In this document: piece by piece, positions 21,766 through 35,050 of the stretch | Layout of the letters: each line of letters opens with the position of its first letter | How positions within the stretch are numbered: position 1 is the stretch's first letter | NCBI GenBank assembly: GCA_963281255.1 | Contig: OY725506.1 | Span: forward strand, 1,221,001-1,285,000 | Reading direction: 5' to 3' | Source: Aphrocallistes beatrix | Taxonomy: Eukaryota; Porifera; Hexactinellida; Sceptrulophora; Aphrocallistidae | DNA: 64,000 bases | Program-made: the position numbers and the translations under genes | The notes under the pieces: generated by a model | The model's database searches: none | Told to the model about the DNA's origin: nothing | Seen by the model: the letters and a program-made list of their open reading frames with translations, nothing else

Positions 21766-24486
21766 GTACTATATTACTGTCGGTATATGAGTATATGCTG
21801 GGAATTTAGTGTAGAATACACTCTATACATTACCTCATAGAGCAGTATCTAGATGGCACCGAATAATGAGACAAAATACATTTCAAGGATTTCGAGCATA
21901 ATATTGATAAATCTGAGTCATCTTTTGAAGAGTTTAGTCCATTTTTTATGAATTTAATAATCCTAAACAAGTATATGCATAATAGTATGATATTATAATT
22001 AATTTTAACAAAAATTCTAATACATACCATATTGTTAGAATAATACTAGAAAATTTTATTAATCTTGCCTTTTTTATGAATAGAAGTCCCATCTGTTTCT
22101 TATGTTTCAGTCAATGACATTCTAGCCTTTTAATTAAGCCACAAACTTTTCAATTACTCTGTTGGTTTTGTCATCATAATAGCATCAACTCCTTGCCAAT
22201 TTGGCTTAGACGCTTAGATAATTAGTTATCTCAGAACTACAATTATATAATAGTAAGATTGAAATACTCATTAAAGCACTAATTAATGCCTTATAAAATT
22301 GGTTCCTATGCAATCAGTATAGTTTCTATCTATTCTTAAACTAATGGTAGTTGTAGATAGACTGGTGGTTTGACATGTAATTAATTGGTGGATTATTATA
22401 TTACCCCTTTGAAATGAACACTTTGTCCATTGATTGAGTACGTTAATTGTGTATTTCTATGCAAAGTAATACCTGTATTACGTATTAATCAGTCATTATA
22501 ACTGTACTAGACTTTCGTAACGTAAGTATATACTAATTAAGCTACTAAAATGGGAATTCGAAAGTGAAGTGTGCGAATTCGGAACAAATATTGAGTATTT
22601 CTTAGAATTAAGTACAAAATATTTACAGACAAATAACTGTGTTTAATGTTCTTAATGCATTTATGCAACTAGACCATTTATTGGCAAAAAAAATTATAAT
22701 TCTTATGGACCATGGTTTCAATTGGATGGAGCATTGTTTAATTGAGAATAACTACTCTGCAAGGTGAATCTAAGTTTCAATGGAAATTTAAACTTCTTCT
22801 ATCATAGTTTCATGTCAGCACCTCTGTCATAAACCATTTAATATATGACTAACTCCTACCTAACAATGAAGTGGCTAGCTACTTTTCACTGATAGTTCTG
22901 TTCTATCCAAGTTACAACTATTATTTGTGTTGGCTCAATTTCTATTCTTAGATCTATGTCCCATTGCTCTCAAGCACTTTATCGTGTGGTGCCATACGTA
23001 CGTATATCATCCGTATCTCAATTCGTCTAATTCTCTATTGTGCAATATCTTCATCATATAAGTTACATTTCACAGATACACTCCAAGCCACCGTACTATA
23101 TTTAGAAATTATTTTAATACTAGATATAATATATCAGATTGAGTAAGTCAATGGACTGTGCACGTAACATTCTCATCATCACAACTAACAGTTATCTCAC
23201 TTCTACAACTCGTATTAATCTATGTTATTCTCATCGACTCTCAGAAATTCCCGCCTTCAACCTGGAAACGCCCCTCCCACATTCCCTCGAGTTTATAATA
23301 TAATTCTGTTATTCGATTACCTCCTCATTTTGGATTTTTGAATATTTTGTAGCGAGATTAGTCTGAAGATCAATGCCTAAAGGTCACTGGAGGTGAACAG
23401 GCGTATTAATTATACCCTTGTAAGCATGAGGAGGGTTACATACAGGTGGTGTTGTTGTTAGATTTATATCATTTTAGTATTGTGCTAGTATATTTTGATA
23501 TACGTACATACTACACATTAAATTAAAAAAGTAGCTCCAGTAAGTGACTTGGCTTGTGAGATGTGAATATCGTGATACATCGGGACTGCTCAATTTATTA
23601 AAACTCATAATATGTTCCCCTTTTTACGTTCGGAATACGAATCGGATTCTACACATTGAAATACCCTATATTAGCCGTTGAGAACTCGCTTCAAGCATAA
23701 AATAATACTTTTCCCGCCTACTAGAGAGGATGTCTGGGTATTCCGCAAAGATTTGCCAACTCTCATAAATCCCTAATAAATGTACAAATACAAACATCCC
23801 AAAAATGTCTGTCACATTCTTAGCACCTCTCCACTAAATTATGTCACAATTGCGTACAGACCTGTTTTCAACAGAACACCTTATTATCTAGAATTCTAGA
23901 TAGAATGAAATAAGTATTGCGTATCTCTATGATACATATTGTGGAATTGGCCTACAGATTGTATATGGGCCACTTTCTGCACTATTTTGGATGTACACTT
24001 TCTCTGATATTACATTTTGAACCACGCGAGTCTCCACTTGATAGTGTTCTATTAATAGCTTGTTTCTCTTAATTAATTAATGACTAATTGTAGTCAACTT
24101 TCATTCCTTTTGGGAAATCAATTAATATTTTCAACTTCTTCTCGGAGTACTATATTCAGCATTTCACTACGAAAGCAATGACACCTCATTCTTTCAATTA
24201 ATTCTGCATTCTTAGGATATTCTATTTGCAGAATTATAATTCGGGTAAGAATATATTTAGATTGAACTCGACTTGATAATACCAGTGATATTATGGAATA
24301 CTTATAATGAGGAAAGCCATTTTGAAACTTACATGTATAGCTGACGGCAATTATCCATATCATACTAACAAATCTAATTCCAGGAAACGTATTGAACTAC
24401 ATATGGTTGCTAGATTGTAATAATCTCAATGGTAGAAGTTTGTTTCTTCAGCAGTATTATTTACGTACAGAGACCTAATCTGTTGA
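21766..24486. other. AT-rich intergenic region between divergent K2 and K3
   Basis: About 2.7 kb separates the divergent kinases. I see no coding region, transposon ends or strong repeat. It must include both upstream control regions. Confidence 0.5.
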
Positions 24487-24495
24487 CTATAAATA
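24487..24495 (+). promoter_or_regulatory. TATA box of kinase K3
   Basis: CTATAAATA, 62-70 bp upstream of the ATG at 24557. Confidence 0.7.
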
Positions 24496-24556
24496 TATAG
24501 CATGATACTCTCTTTTGAAATAAAGAATTCTTCTCATTAAACTGCCTACTTGTAAA

Positions 24557-25516
24557 ATGTCTAAGCTTGAAAGATTTATCAGGAAGCTCTCAGGAGCGCG
24601 AAGCGACTCTGAAGGATCGTTTCAAGAAGAAGAAATAACCTACGCTGACATAGAGAAAGATTACGAGCTTATTTGGAGCAGAATTGGGAGTGGATTATCT
24701 GGATCCACATACACTTGTGTGTCTCGCTTTTTGAATTACAAGTATGCGCTTAAAATCGTAGAAGACAGCAAACAAAATAGAAAAGAAATACATTTTCAGA
24801 GGAGATGTCAGCAATCAGAGCATGTTGTGCCTATCATAGACGTGTACAGATGCACAGGAAAACATCCAAACGCCAAACCGGGTGTCAAGTATTTATACAT
24901 CATAATGGAATTGCAGAGAGAAGGGAATCTTTTCTACTACATACACCGCCAGGGCAGATTGAGAGAAGAAACAGCTGTCCGCTTCATGAAACAGATCGTG
25001 TTAGGCCTACAGAGCATACACAAGCAGGGAATTATACACAGAGATCTAAAACCGGATAACATCCTGATTTCAGAGAGAGAAGAAAATAACGAGTTGTATG
25101 CCAAGCTATGCGACTTTGGATTTTCCTGTGAAGAGAGTTCTCGTCCCGTCCGAGCAGACTATACCTCCTACTACGTAGCCCCAGAAGTGCTGTGTAAAGA
25201 CAGAGATTACAATCCACACCCGACTCCACTCGAACTCGCACCCTATGACCATCATTGTGACCTATGGTCCCTCGGTGTTACCCTGTACTGCATGCTAGTG
25301 GGAGATACCCCTTTCTTCCCTGAGATCAATTTCGTTCCCGTTACTCGCCTTATGTATGACAATATACAAAATGCCCGGTACAGATTCCCAACTTCCCTGG
25401 ATGCAGACATCTCAGCTGATGCTAAACATCTTATTAGCGGGCTTTTAAGACCGGTTCCAGAAGAGAGACTCAGTCTGGACCTAGTTCTATCCCATCCATG
25501 GTTCAATATAGCCTAA
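24557..25516 (+). CDS. Kinase K3: minimal MAPKAPK5-like Ser/Thr kinase, single exon
   Basis: 319 residues, intronless. IGSGLSGSTY glycine loop, YALK Lys66, Glu77, HRDLKPDN (161-168), DFG 186-188, the family-specific CEESSRP stretch, YVAPE, CDLWSLGV, and HPWF near the end. The residue at the MAPK phosphosite is Arg199, within VRADYTSYY, so the usual TP motif is lost. The tail after HPWF is three residues. It shares the lineage insert G.HP.AK.G.KYLY with K1, K2 and K4. Closest to K1/K2 but clearly diverged over its whole length, so it is an older paralogue. The start is the first ATG after the TATA box. Confidence 0.88.
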   Translation: MSKLERFIRKLSGARSDSEGSFQEEEITYADIEKDYELIWSRIGSGLSGSTYTCVSRFLNYKYALKIVEDSKQNRKEIHFQRRCQQSEHVVPIIDVYRCTGKHPNAKPGVKYLYIIMELQREGNLFYYIHRQGRLREETAVRFMKQIVLGLQSIHKQGIIHRDLKPDNILISEREENNELYAKLCDFGFSCEESSRPVRADYTSYYVAPEVLCKDRDYNPHPTPLELAPYDHHCDLWSLGVTLYCMLVGDTPFFPEINFVPVTRLMYDNIQNARYRFPTSLDADISADAKHLISGLLRPVPEERLSLDLVLSHPWFNIA

Positions 25517-25749
25517 ATTCCCTAAGTAAATCCTTGCATGATATTATTTTGGCCTTTTGCCTAAAATCACTCTTTTTGCATGTTTCACTTTTCACGATTT
25601 TCATTAAATTTTTTGTTTTACTACACCCAATTTAATAGAATTAATTTTTAGATTAATTTGGTTCAATACAGCTAACTAGTAGGGGGCAACATTTCAACTT
25701 ATCCAACATTAAAAATAGAATGTTATTAGGAAAAGATAAGGTCAAATCT

Positions 25750-25950
25750 TCCATAAACATGCTGTAAGGATGTTTCCTAATTCTTTAAAATCAGGAATAT
25801 TGGGAATTTCTTTTTGTTGGTCCGAAATTGATTTAGAAATTGGCAAGTCATAAGGGTGTAAAATTGACATATATATGTCAAATTATTAGTTTACACAGAG
25901 TCAAATATCTAAGAGAAATTTACACTTTGATCAGAAAACAACGAATAAAT
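25750..25950 (+). repeat. Dispersed repeat family A, copy 1
   Basis: Shares GGTCCGAAATTGATTTAGAA-ATTGGCAAGTC and TCAAATTAT...ATCTAAG.GAAATTT with the copy at 30370-30700 in the same orientation. It is diverged and non-coding. Confidence 0.55.
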
Positions 25951-27866
25951 GTTTACACCATTCTATCCAATGATATTTAAATAAATGAAATGATATACAC
26001 GAAATAGATGTTTCTCAGGGTAACTGCTCGTCTAGTATAGAATCTGTGGATTCCGAGTACACTTCCCAAAACACCTGGTGGCACTGATAGGATAGAGTAA
26101 TGGGGTTGAACTCTTCCAAAATGTGTAATTCGAATGTCTAGAATTCAAACATAGAGTATTTCTTACAGTTTATCGCATTTTTACACTAATTTAATGGGAA
26201 ATAACACTCTCTTTTGAAATATTTTTGTCTGGGTAGAGTATATGATCCACCACACCGAATAATTTGAAAGATACATCAATTAGGATGCGAAATAATTAAA
26301 ATGATCCATCTTGTTTTGAAGTAGAAAGAATTTTTGAATCCTAGATCTATACGAGTATATGATCTTTTAGCACACCCTGTACATACGCAGTTGCATATGT
26401 AAAACCTATTAAATGTAAGAATATGATTGTATTGTTTAATTCTTTAGAAATTAATGGATTACTCACGCTTTACCAAATAATAGGCGAACCTTTAAGACTG
26501 TACAAACCTTGCCAATATTCTCCCTGATATCTAAATTCACATCGTTTAAATCAATTATTTAATTTACAAATTTATAAACTGTACAATATATCCCTTTACC
26601 ACTTGAATTTTGAATCTACTTCGATTACAATACTAAATTCAAGTCCTTGTGTCTAAAATATGACAAAAATGAATTCATAATGTTACGAATACAACTACGT
26701 TGTTGTGTTATCAGTTAATTAATTCCACGAAGTACCTAGCTAATCCAGTTAGATAGGGTTGAAATCGATAACTGCATTTTAACACAATTATTTGACCTCA
26801 CGACGTTTCATGTTTGTTACAATTATAGAATCTGTTTCTTCACAAGTAATGATATTATGTCTGCTCATATACGTAGCTTGTGCCAAGACGTAAGGTGATA
26901 TTCCAAACATTACATACATACTGGGTTATATTTAGGTTTCTTTTCAATAGTTTTATTTGTAAATTTGAATATTTAGCTTTTCTAAACTTAGTACCCAGAG
27001 AATTTCCATCAGAGATAAAATTTATATACCTCGATAATTAGTACTTTTAAATATTATATAATATTAAAAATTTAATATTTGGGTATCAGTTAATATTTTG
27101 AGTTTAATTTAGTAGTATTGCTTTCTCAGACTTATCAGCACCACAGGGACACCTTTTTACTTAAAAGTGGAAAGGGGGCTTTTGGTGGAGAATAGGAAAG
27201 TTTAACAAGTTCTTTACCCTAAGCATGATTTTTTGAAATTATAAAAATCGACCCATTTTACCGAATGTTAACCTAATATTATCTATCATTAATAAATAGT
27301 TGATTTAAGAACTGTAGCTGTAGTATATTATTGCACCTTTTTCTTCAATTAATTATACTGAAAAAAAATCCAAATGTATATAAATTCATTTTAGATTCCT
27401 TGCAAATCACTCATTTTTATCGTATAGAATGTTCCAAAGGCACAGGTTTAGAAATCCTCATCTAGATATATTCACTCCCCGTGCATTCATGATACAAGCG
27501 TAATACGCTATTGCACTTTGTGTCCGCATCAGGCCCTTATGCCCGCCAAATTGATTCAAAGTGATTGTTTACACGTCTATTTCCTAAACTATACACTCCT
27601 CTACCAAAAGTGTTCGTACACCATAATATTCATTGAAAGAAATGTTTGCAAGCACTCACTATCATTTAATACGAGTATGCATGAACTGTTTGACATTCTT
27701 ACTTAACAATGATGTGATATACTACACAAAATGTAATTATATATTTACAGTAACAAGACCAGTTGAACCATCAGCGAATCAGTTCAGTAGCTGTATATCT
27801 TAATACAGCTTAGTAGTATGCTATTTTTGAGATCCTAGTATTAACTAACCATGGATTAATTAGTAC

Positions 27867-28096
27867 CGTGGTATTTTGAGATATCGTAGTATCCTGAGAT
27901 TTTGTTTCGCTTACTTAAATGGCTTTGTGGTTCAATCAATTTCATCGTAACTTGATAACCACCGCCACCAAATTGTGTCATGTGCCACAATTTGGTGGCG
28001 GTGGTTATCAAGTTACGATGAAACTGATTGAACCACAAAGCCATTTAAGTAAGCGAAACAAAATCTCAGGATACTACGATATCTCAAAATACCACG
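27867..28096. repeat. Near-perfect palindrome: two 111-bp arms, 8-bp spacer
   Basis: Left arm 27867-27977, spacer 27978-27985, right arm 27986-28096. I find a single mismatch (left CAATCAATTTC, right equivalent CAATCAGTTTC). It includes TTTCATCGTAACTTGATAAC, which also forms the end of the inverted repeat at 50351-50625. It is likely a young foldback element. Confidence 0.92.
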
Positions 28097-28555
28097 CAAC
28101 AGTACTATGTTACTGTTGTAGATGATCCACGGTTCCAGAGAGTCAAAAGATAAACAGACTGAGACAATAATCTATATCACGGGTTATCCGTGGTACTGCA
28201 AAAGTTTATTACAAATCATATCATGAAACATTTATATCTAGTAAAACAGTTCATGTGAAATATTGGCATAAATATGCTATCATACACTGGATATACCACA
28301 TAAGAATAACTTGAGGCAAAGATAAAATCTTCTATGTATAAATTCCAACAATTTTCCTATATAGTAGTACAATAGACTTGATTAGTGCACACTTATGAGA
28401 CAATATTTCATTTTAACAACCATTTCTAACAATACCAGGTTTCAGTAGAATTCCTCTACTTAAAATGCCATAAAACCCCTCCTGACCATTTTTCGGTGAA
28501 TTTCCTTAGGACGAAATGCTGAGAACCCTAATTGAACTAAGTCATTTCGTAGGTA

Positions 28556-28815
28556 TTTATTCTTAGAAAAGGTATCTACGTACACTAACCTCAGTGCTAA
28601 CTGCTAATACTATCTGAAATGCTATTCCCTATTTGATATTCAATACTTCGAAATAACTTTACCACACTATTATTATTGCTAAGCTTTCGTATGCTATGCG
28701 TCCATCTTTATGGGAAACATTTTATCGATAATTTGACAATACACGTATTTAAAATTTATCAAATTAAAACTATTACTATTAAAATAAACCTTTTGATTAT
28801 ATACTTTTTTAACGA
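28556..28815 (+). repeat. Dispersed repeat family B, copy 1
   Basis: Contains AATACTATCTGAAATGCT, CCCTATTTGATATTCAA and TTTACCACACTATT, which recur in the same order at 31310-31555. Confidence 0.75.
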
Positions 28816-28867
28816 ACTCTTAATTACAACCCTTAACAACAAGGTCAATGGTTGAAAGCATCATTGT

Positions 28868-29060
28868 ATCTATTGTAAACAACAATATGATATTCGAAAT
28901 CTCCACCCCTAAAAACCCCATGTCAAATGGTGTGAAAAATTGTTAACCATTTTTTTGTAGAGGTATGAAAATTTCGCTTAGATCTTCGAACTTAATCGTA
29001 GACTCATCATTTGGCACCTAGATGACAATTCTTCAATCAATTCGAACAAACAAAAAATCC
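28868..29060 (-). repeat. Dispersed repeat family A, copy 2 (inverted to copies 1 and 3)
   Basis: Shares TTCGAAATCT.CACCCCTAAA, AAAATTTCGCTTAGATCTT, GAACTTAATCGTAG and CAATTCTTCAATCAATTCG with the complement of 30370-30700. Confidence 0.75.
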
Positions 29061-29531
29061 TGATTTATTGAGAAAAGTATTCATTTATACCTCCATACAT
29101 GTATGCAGGCACATATATATGAATGCATACATGTGCGTATATACGCAAACATTCAATGTTCACTTCCAAGATGTCCATGTTGATGTATTTGCATGCTACC
29201 TTTACTATTTGATTTTAATTTTTACTAATCTACTTACGTAACTTCATAGCCAGGGCATTATTGTCATTTTAATTAGTACATTGCGCGCGGTTTGCTATTT
29301 GACTAATTCATTACTTTTGTTGTTTGTTACAGCTCTCAACTCATTGATACTTTTAATAATTCATTGTCTGTTTCCCAATTTTCAGGCTGTTTGTACCACA
29401 TGTTTTCTTGGTTGGATTTATTTATTTTAATTTGATTAAATATGTACAAAATATGTACACTAATATTTGTTGTGGTTTATCACCTGTTTATGAATAATCT
29501 CAAAGTCTACTCAACATTAATTATCCTTTCA

Positions 29532-29559
29532 TGTTGTTGTTGTTGTTGTTGTTGTTGTT
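29532..29559. repeat. (GTT)n microsatellite
   Basis: About nine GTT units without interruption. Confidence 0.9.
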
Positions 29560-30369
29560 TTCTTCCGAACTAGCCTAGGAATTCTGCTAATTCATTTGCG
29601 GTCAAGTCATTTTAAATTTTGTTCATTCGTAATCTATTCTATTATTCATCAACTGACTGTGAAAATCTCTCTTGTTAGTAGATCAAGATGTTACTACGTA
29701 TGTCTACAGGATGTGCTATGCTATGATGCTTACAACCTAACAATTATATGTCATCAAGAGTGGAAAAAATATTTAAACAATGAAATAACTCGCACTTGAG
29801 CAGCAACTGTCGTCATGTTCATCCTGTCGAGACATTCTAACGTGATACACCTAAGCAACGAACTCAAAATCTTTTTCTAGTCAGTCACTAAAGTTTCTAC
29901 ATAGTCATAGGTTTCCTGCCTCATTCAATGGAATATTAATATTTGCAAAGAATATATGGATTTAATGCGTGTGCTGTGAACAATTATCTTTTTAGATTTG
30001 TGCTTCTTTTCATTAAGGAGATCCTTAGTTCAAAAGAAGAGTGAATAAATTATTTAAAAGACAAATGAACAAAATTTTTGTGCTAATCTGTTTTTATCTA
30101 TGGTGGCATAGGCGTAACTATTTTGATTTTTTCATGGTTAGCTGGGTTGGTCACTAAATAAGATTGCATGTGGCGATTTTCAGCTAAACCTAAAATAGAA
30201 TAATACAGAATATATACTGGTGTCTTGTCAACCAAGTTGTCAATTTAAAGCGAAAGCCATTCAAGGGTCTAGTCTAGATCTTTCTACTCACTTATTTAAG
30301 GTGCATTCCTGGCAAACTATTGCTTACTACCAAGTTTCAGTGTATTTGGGGATATCTTATATATTAAAT

Positions 30370-30700
30370 TGTTAGGATTTTTTTCATTTTTTATTTTTGT
30401 GTTTGTCCGAATTGATTGAAGAATTGGCAAGTCGTAGAGATATGAAAATTAGCATGTAGGTGTCAAATTATGTGACTACGATTAAGTTCTAAGATCTAAG
30501 CGAAATTTTCACACATCTACAAAAATTTGAAAACAATTTTTCATACCTTTTCTATACATTATTTTCAAATCTATGTGATAAATTATTTGTTTACTTTTGT
30601 TTACAATAGATACAACCAAGTAAACAAATTTTAAAAATAAACGATATATTATCTTCCAACTGTTGACGTGGGCTTTTTAGGGGTGTAGATTTCGAATTAT
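30370..30700 (+). repeat. Dispersed repeat family A, copy 3
   Basis: Inverted relative to 28868-29060 and better preserved than the copy at 25.8 kb. It has no coding frame; the family is unknown. Confidence 0.75.
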
Positions 30701-31309
30701 TTTTATTATGAACCTAACTTTTTTTTTTCCAGTTCTGAATTCATGATTCACCGTAGATAAATGATGTTTTTTATGATGAATTATAAAATACTCAACCGTC
30801 TCTTTAATAGAACACAAGACGACTCTGCGGACACACAGTGTCCGCAAGCCCCGCAGCGCAAGCAAGTAAGCGAATCGCGCTTGTATTTTATTAAATAGAG
30901 TGGATATTAATAATGTGATTTTTACACAAACGAATCATGTTTTAACATGATGGTGATGCATGGTAGGATCACAAGTTGAGTCATATCCTATGTCTTATGA
31001 CTGCACTAAATGTGATTCTGTTGTAAATCAATTATTCTGTTAATATATTTTGTACTTTTCTATAATAAGCACCTTTTGCTCCTAAATTTAGAATTGATTT
31101 AATTTGTACTTAACTAATATTAGGTGATTACTATTATTTATCTACGTACAATGACCAATATTAAATTGCTCGATTTGTTTTCAAAACGGAAGGTTAATTT
31201 GATTTCATTATCCTGGAATTGTGCATGCCTAAATAACCTTTCAAACTTTCAGTAATTTTGTTTTTGGGAAATTTTAACACTTTTTTAATTATCTCATTCA
31301 GGGCTGTTA

Positions 31310-31555
31310 TTCTTAGAAAAAGTCTCTACATATACCTCAGTGCTAATACTATCTGAAATGCTTTCCCTATTTGATATTCAAAACTAGAAATTACTTTACC
31401 ACACTATTGTTAATGCTCAGCTTTTTAGTACCACTTTGTATCCATCTTTAGGACAATATGGTATTTTTATCTACAATTTAACAATATTAAAAATTTATGA
31501 AATTAAAATTATTACTAATAAAAAACCCTTTTGATTATTTAACAAACTAATAATT
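31310..31555 (+). repeat. Dispersed repeat family B, copy 2
   Basis: Direct repeat of 28556-28815, about 2.75 kb downstream, with scattered substitutions and small gaps. Confidence 0.75.
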
Positions 31556-33992
31556 TTGTGCCAATTTCTCCAGGGATATTTACTCCTTATTAATTTATTT
31601 TCTCGACAAAATATATGCTGTCAGGAAAAAACTTGTTTATTGTTCATTTGCGATTTCACATATTTGTATTATATGCTTACTTAAGTTGACTTTCATAGGG
31701 GATTATCTATGATTGCAGTAAGATAGCATAACTTTCATCACAGCAATGCTCAATTTTCAAATGGCCATGCATAAATTATGTTTAAATGATCATGCCATAA
31801 TGGCCTGGTGCTTACTTGCTCACTACTTACATCCAATTAGGATTATTATGTAACCTAGCTGGACTTAGGAATTTATCCTTTAAATCCAATCCACCTTGTT
31901 TAGTATGAGGTTAGCATTTCTAAAAATTAATTCCTCATGATCGATACTCCCATCCCATCTACCACATGATTACATGCTGTCCTGATCCTGATTACATTAC
32001 CTATGCAGGTACTAACCCTGATTACGATAATCTGTGAAGTTTCTTCATAATTATGATCTAGTATTATTCCAAATGGAATATGCAACTATTTATTGATTGT
32101 GATCCAGGAATTCTAAAAAAGGTAGTGTAAAATATTTTTGTACAAATCATTATTATTGCACTAAATCTGTTTTACAGTCAGTGGCTCAATTTGCTGAATC
32201 TATAATACAAATGATTAGGAATATCCGTGTTAAGTCTATACTAAGGGTTTATTGGCACAGATCAATTCAGACATCTTGAATTGATTTATTACCTGAGTGT
32301 ATATTGTAATATGTTTTTATTGTGGCCAGAATGTAGTTTTTTTATTATTGTAAACACACGTGTGCTTAGTTTATGAATATTCAACAATGAACATCTGTTT
32401 CTATTCTATTTGACCTCGATACAAGTCAGTATTTACACTTTAGCCCGAATAATGATATGATGCTGCACTTTACCATGATGTCATCATGAACTGGAATTGA
32501 TAATAATTTTTCAATTGTACATCGTTACTTGCACTTATTGCTCTTTTATTTTAATTTATTGAAGTTCTCTCATAATGATTTATTAATGAAATATTTGCAT
32601 TTTCAAAATCTGTGGTAAAACTTGGTTGAACCATATCTGGAAAGTTGATTCTATTGTGCAATGTTCTGTTATTAGAAAATTAGTGTTTTGCAATCATCTT
32701 AATAATTATTACTTAGCCGACATTAGAAAAATGTTGGCTATTTTATACTCCTGCGAAAATTAATAATTATTCTAAATATGAATCTATTTTTAAAACAAGT
32801 AATCAGCAGACGTTACATTTGCTAGGCAATCTTTCTTCCACTTACTGAGCGTTTTGTCTTCCTTTCTGCATGCTTCTTTACTAAACACTTTGTATGCAAT
32901 ACTACGAATTGAAAATGCTAGATATCTGCGGTTAAACACGAACATCCTTTCTCCTAAAATTTATCGATCTTACGTACCCTTATCTTCCAGGTTGAGACCA
33001 CCTGCACGGTGAATTTAACACGAACCTGCCAAGCTTATGCCTGCATAGTGACTATTAATTGTCTGCAATGCAAGTCTGTTAATTGGATTAGAATCTGTTT
33101 ACCATTATGTTCCACTGTGTATATCAATATAATCAACGCATTTCAACTCAACCCACTGCCACCTCTCAAACTAATCAACACTAGATATACTCTATCTTTT
33201 TTTGAATCATGAATCCTTTGTTATCATTCACATTTACGTAACGTTACCACAGAGCATATGATGCCATATCTGTAAATGCACGTGTAAATGATTTGGATTT
33301 TAATGTAATAATATTTAGCAGTTTTGTGTAGAAAATTCAGATCAGAAAATTTTTGGAACAATTGCATCCTGTGATAGTTTTCAAATAGAACAGTTTGTAC
33401 TTTACCAACAGGAGAAATAGATTTACTTATAGCGTAATCTCTGCATGCTGTAATATGTGCGGTTGCTTGTCGACATCTCTTTTGTTGTAATCAGTGAGTA
33501 TATACGTGTCTTGTGAACCTCAACTATGGTGACGACAATATCTACTTGAATAGATGTATTTCCTCTATTATTACGTATATGTATATGCCATATCTTAACA
33601 CATATGGCGTATATGTCTGAGCGATAGCCCTTTTAAGAATGATGTTATCTTTGATTGTGATTCTAATTTCTGAACTCCTGCTTATATGATTTAAGATCTG
33701 GCAATGATTCTTAGTTGAAATAGGATCTTGTGGCCATCGCATTTTCTACTCAGGAGGTTCCAAAGCTTTTGATTTGTCAGGGGTTTTTATTTACTGACTA
33801 TCCTGGAATTAAAAAACAAAACAAACTATTTTAGTCGATCTACTCTTACACAATAAATTAGGTTATTTTTGTCCAAAGTACTAAGTCTTAAGGATAATAA
33901 AACGACTCTAAATGACTTTCAATTCGTATTGCCCTGATTTGAAAGTAGAAACTAATGAGTCATATATTAATCACAAATTCAAGAAGCATACA

Positions 33993-34001
33993 GTATAAAT
34001 A
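33993..34001 (+). promoter_or_regulatory. TATA box of kinase K4
   Basis: GTATAAATA, 57-65 bp upstream of the ATG at 34058. A consensus AP-1/bZIP site, TGAGTCA, lies at 33956-33962, about 30 bp further upstream. Confidence 0.7.
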
Positions 34002-34057
34002 GAAGCTAATCAGATATGATTTACAACTAATCAGTTACATTTAACAATACATTCACA

Positions 34058-35050
34058 ATGGAAACTTTCTTGAAAATCAGAGAATTCAGAGACAAACTGG
34101 CTGACCCCTCATCAGCCAAAATTTACGAATTTAAATGTAGTGAGATTCAAAAATCGTATGATATTAACTGGAAAAATCCCATTGGCGAGGGAGTCAGTGG
34201 AAAAGTATACAAATGCAAATCTAAATTTGATGAACAGGAGTATGCACTTAAAATAATTCCAGACAACCGTAGCAGTAGACGAGAAATATCTCTACAACAA
34301 AATTGTAGCGATTCTCAAAATGTTGTCAAGATCGTAGACGTGTTCAGAGGCTATGGCATTCATCCCACTGCGAAATATGGCAACAAGTACCTGTACGTAG
34401 TACTGGAAATGATGAAGGGAGGCGAGCTATTTGATATAATCTCCAAGTTCGGTTCCATCCCAGAGAATACAGCAGCTAGCTACATCAAGCAAATCACACT
34501 TGCCCTTATGGATTTGCATAAACGTGGTCTGATTCACCGAGATATTAAGCCAGAGAACATTCTCCTCAAAGCCCCTATCTCAGACCTGAGCAAAGAGCCT
34601 GAACTGAAACTAGCCGACTTCGGATTTGCTTGTGAAGAGAGTTCTAACCCGGTTAAACCCGACTACACTCCATACTATGCCCCTCCCGAAATCCTATGCA
34701 AAGACAAGCGCTGGAACCAATCAATATCGGAGGCAGACAGACTGCCTTATGACCACAGGTGTGACATCTGGTCGCTTGGAGTGGTGACGTACATCCTCAT
34801 CTCCGGCTACCCCCCATTCTACCCTGAGGCCAACTATCTGGACATGTCTCACTACATGTATGATTCTATCATACACGGAAAATTCAGATTTCATTCGCAA
34901 AAGTGGCGTTATATTTCTTCCGACGCTCAAGATTTCATTTCAAGCCTACTTAAAGTCGATCCTAATGATCGACTCAGCTTGGAACAGATTCTCCAGCACC
35001 CGTGGCTTGTCAAAAATGAGAAGCCTGTTTTGGAGCTCATGGAAATTTAA
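34058..35050 (+). CDS. Kinase K4: minimal MAPKAPK5-like Ser/Thr kinase, single exon
   Basis: 330 residues, intronless. IGEGVSGKVY glycine loop, YALK Lys65, RREI Glu76, the MAPKAPK-type EMMKGGELFD hinge, HRDIKPEN (160-167), DFG 187-189, CEESSNP, YTPYY, and then APPE in place of the usual VAPE. CDIWSLGV, GYPPFYPE and HPWL follow. Lys200 stands where MAPKAPKs have the MAPK-phosphorylated Thr. The tail of about 15 residues (VKNEKPVLELMEI) is too short for the helical autoinhibitory segment. Of the six it keeps the most classical MAPKAPK wording (GGELF, GYPPFY), so it may be near the ancestral form. Confidence 0.89.
   Translation: METFLKIREFRDKLADPSSAKIYEFKCSEIQKSYDINWKNPIGEGVSGKVYKCKSKFDEQEYALKIIPDNRSSRREISLQQNCSDSQNVVKIVDVFRGYGIHPTAKYGNKYLYVVLEMMKGGELFDIISKFGSIPENTAASYIKQITLALMDLHKRGLIHRDIKPENILLKAPISDLSKEPELKLADFGFACEESSNPVKPDYTPYYAPPEILCKDKRWNQSISEADRLPYDHRCDIWSLGVVTYILISGYPPFYPEANYLDMSHYMYDSIIHGKFRFHSQKWRYISSDAQDFISSLLKVDPNDRLSLEQILQHPWLVKNEKPVLELMEI

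Larger units (their letters stand above)
25517..33992. other. 8.5 kb gene-poor intergenic region with dispersed repeats
   Basis: AT-rich DNA without recognisable genes. Repeats found: the family at 25750-25950, 28868-29060 and 30370-30700; a direct-repeat pair at 28556-28815 and 31310-31555; the near-perfect palindrome at 27867-28096; and a (GTT)n tract at 29532-29559. The sequence around 27.5 kb and 29.6 kb has short open frames with no family features. Confidence 0.5.

Noticed and set aside
27856..28125. Two near-identical open frames on both strands (MALWFNQFHRN...)
   Set aside because: They exist only because the DNA is a long palindrome; not evidence of a protein.
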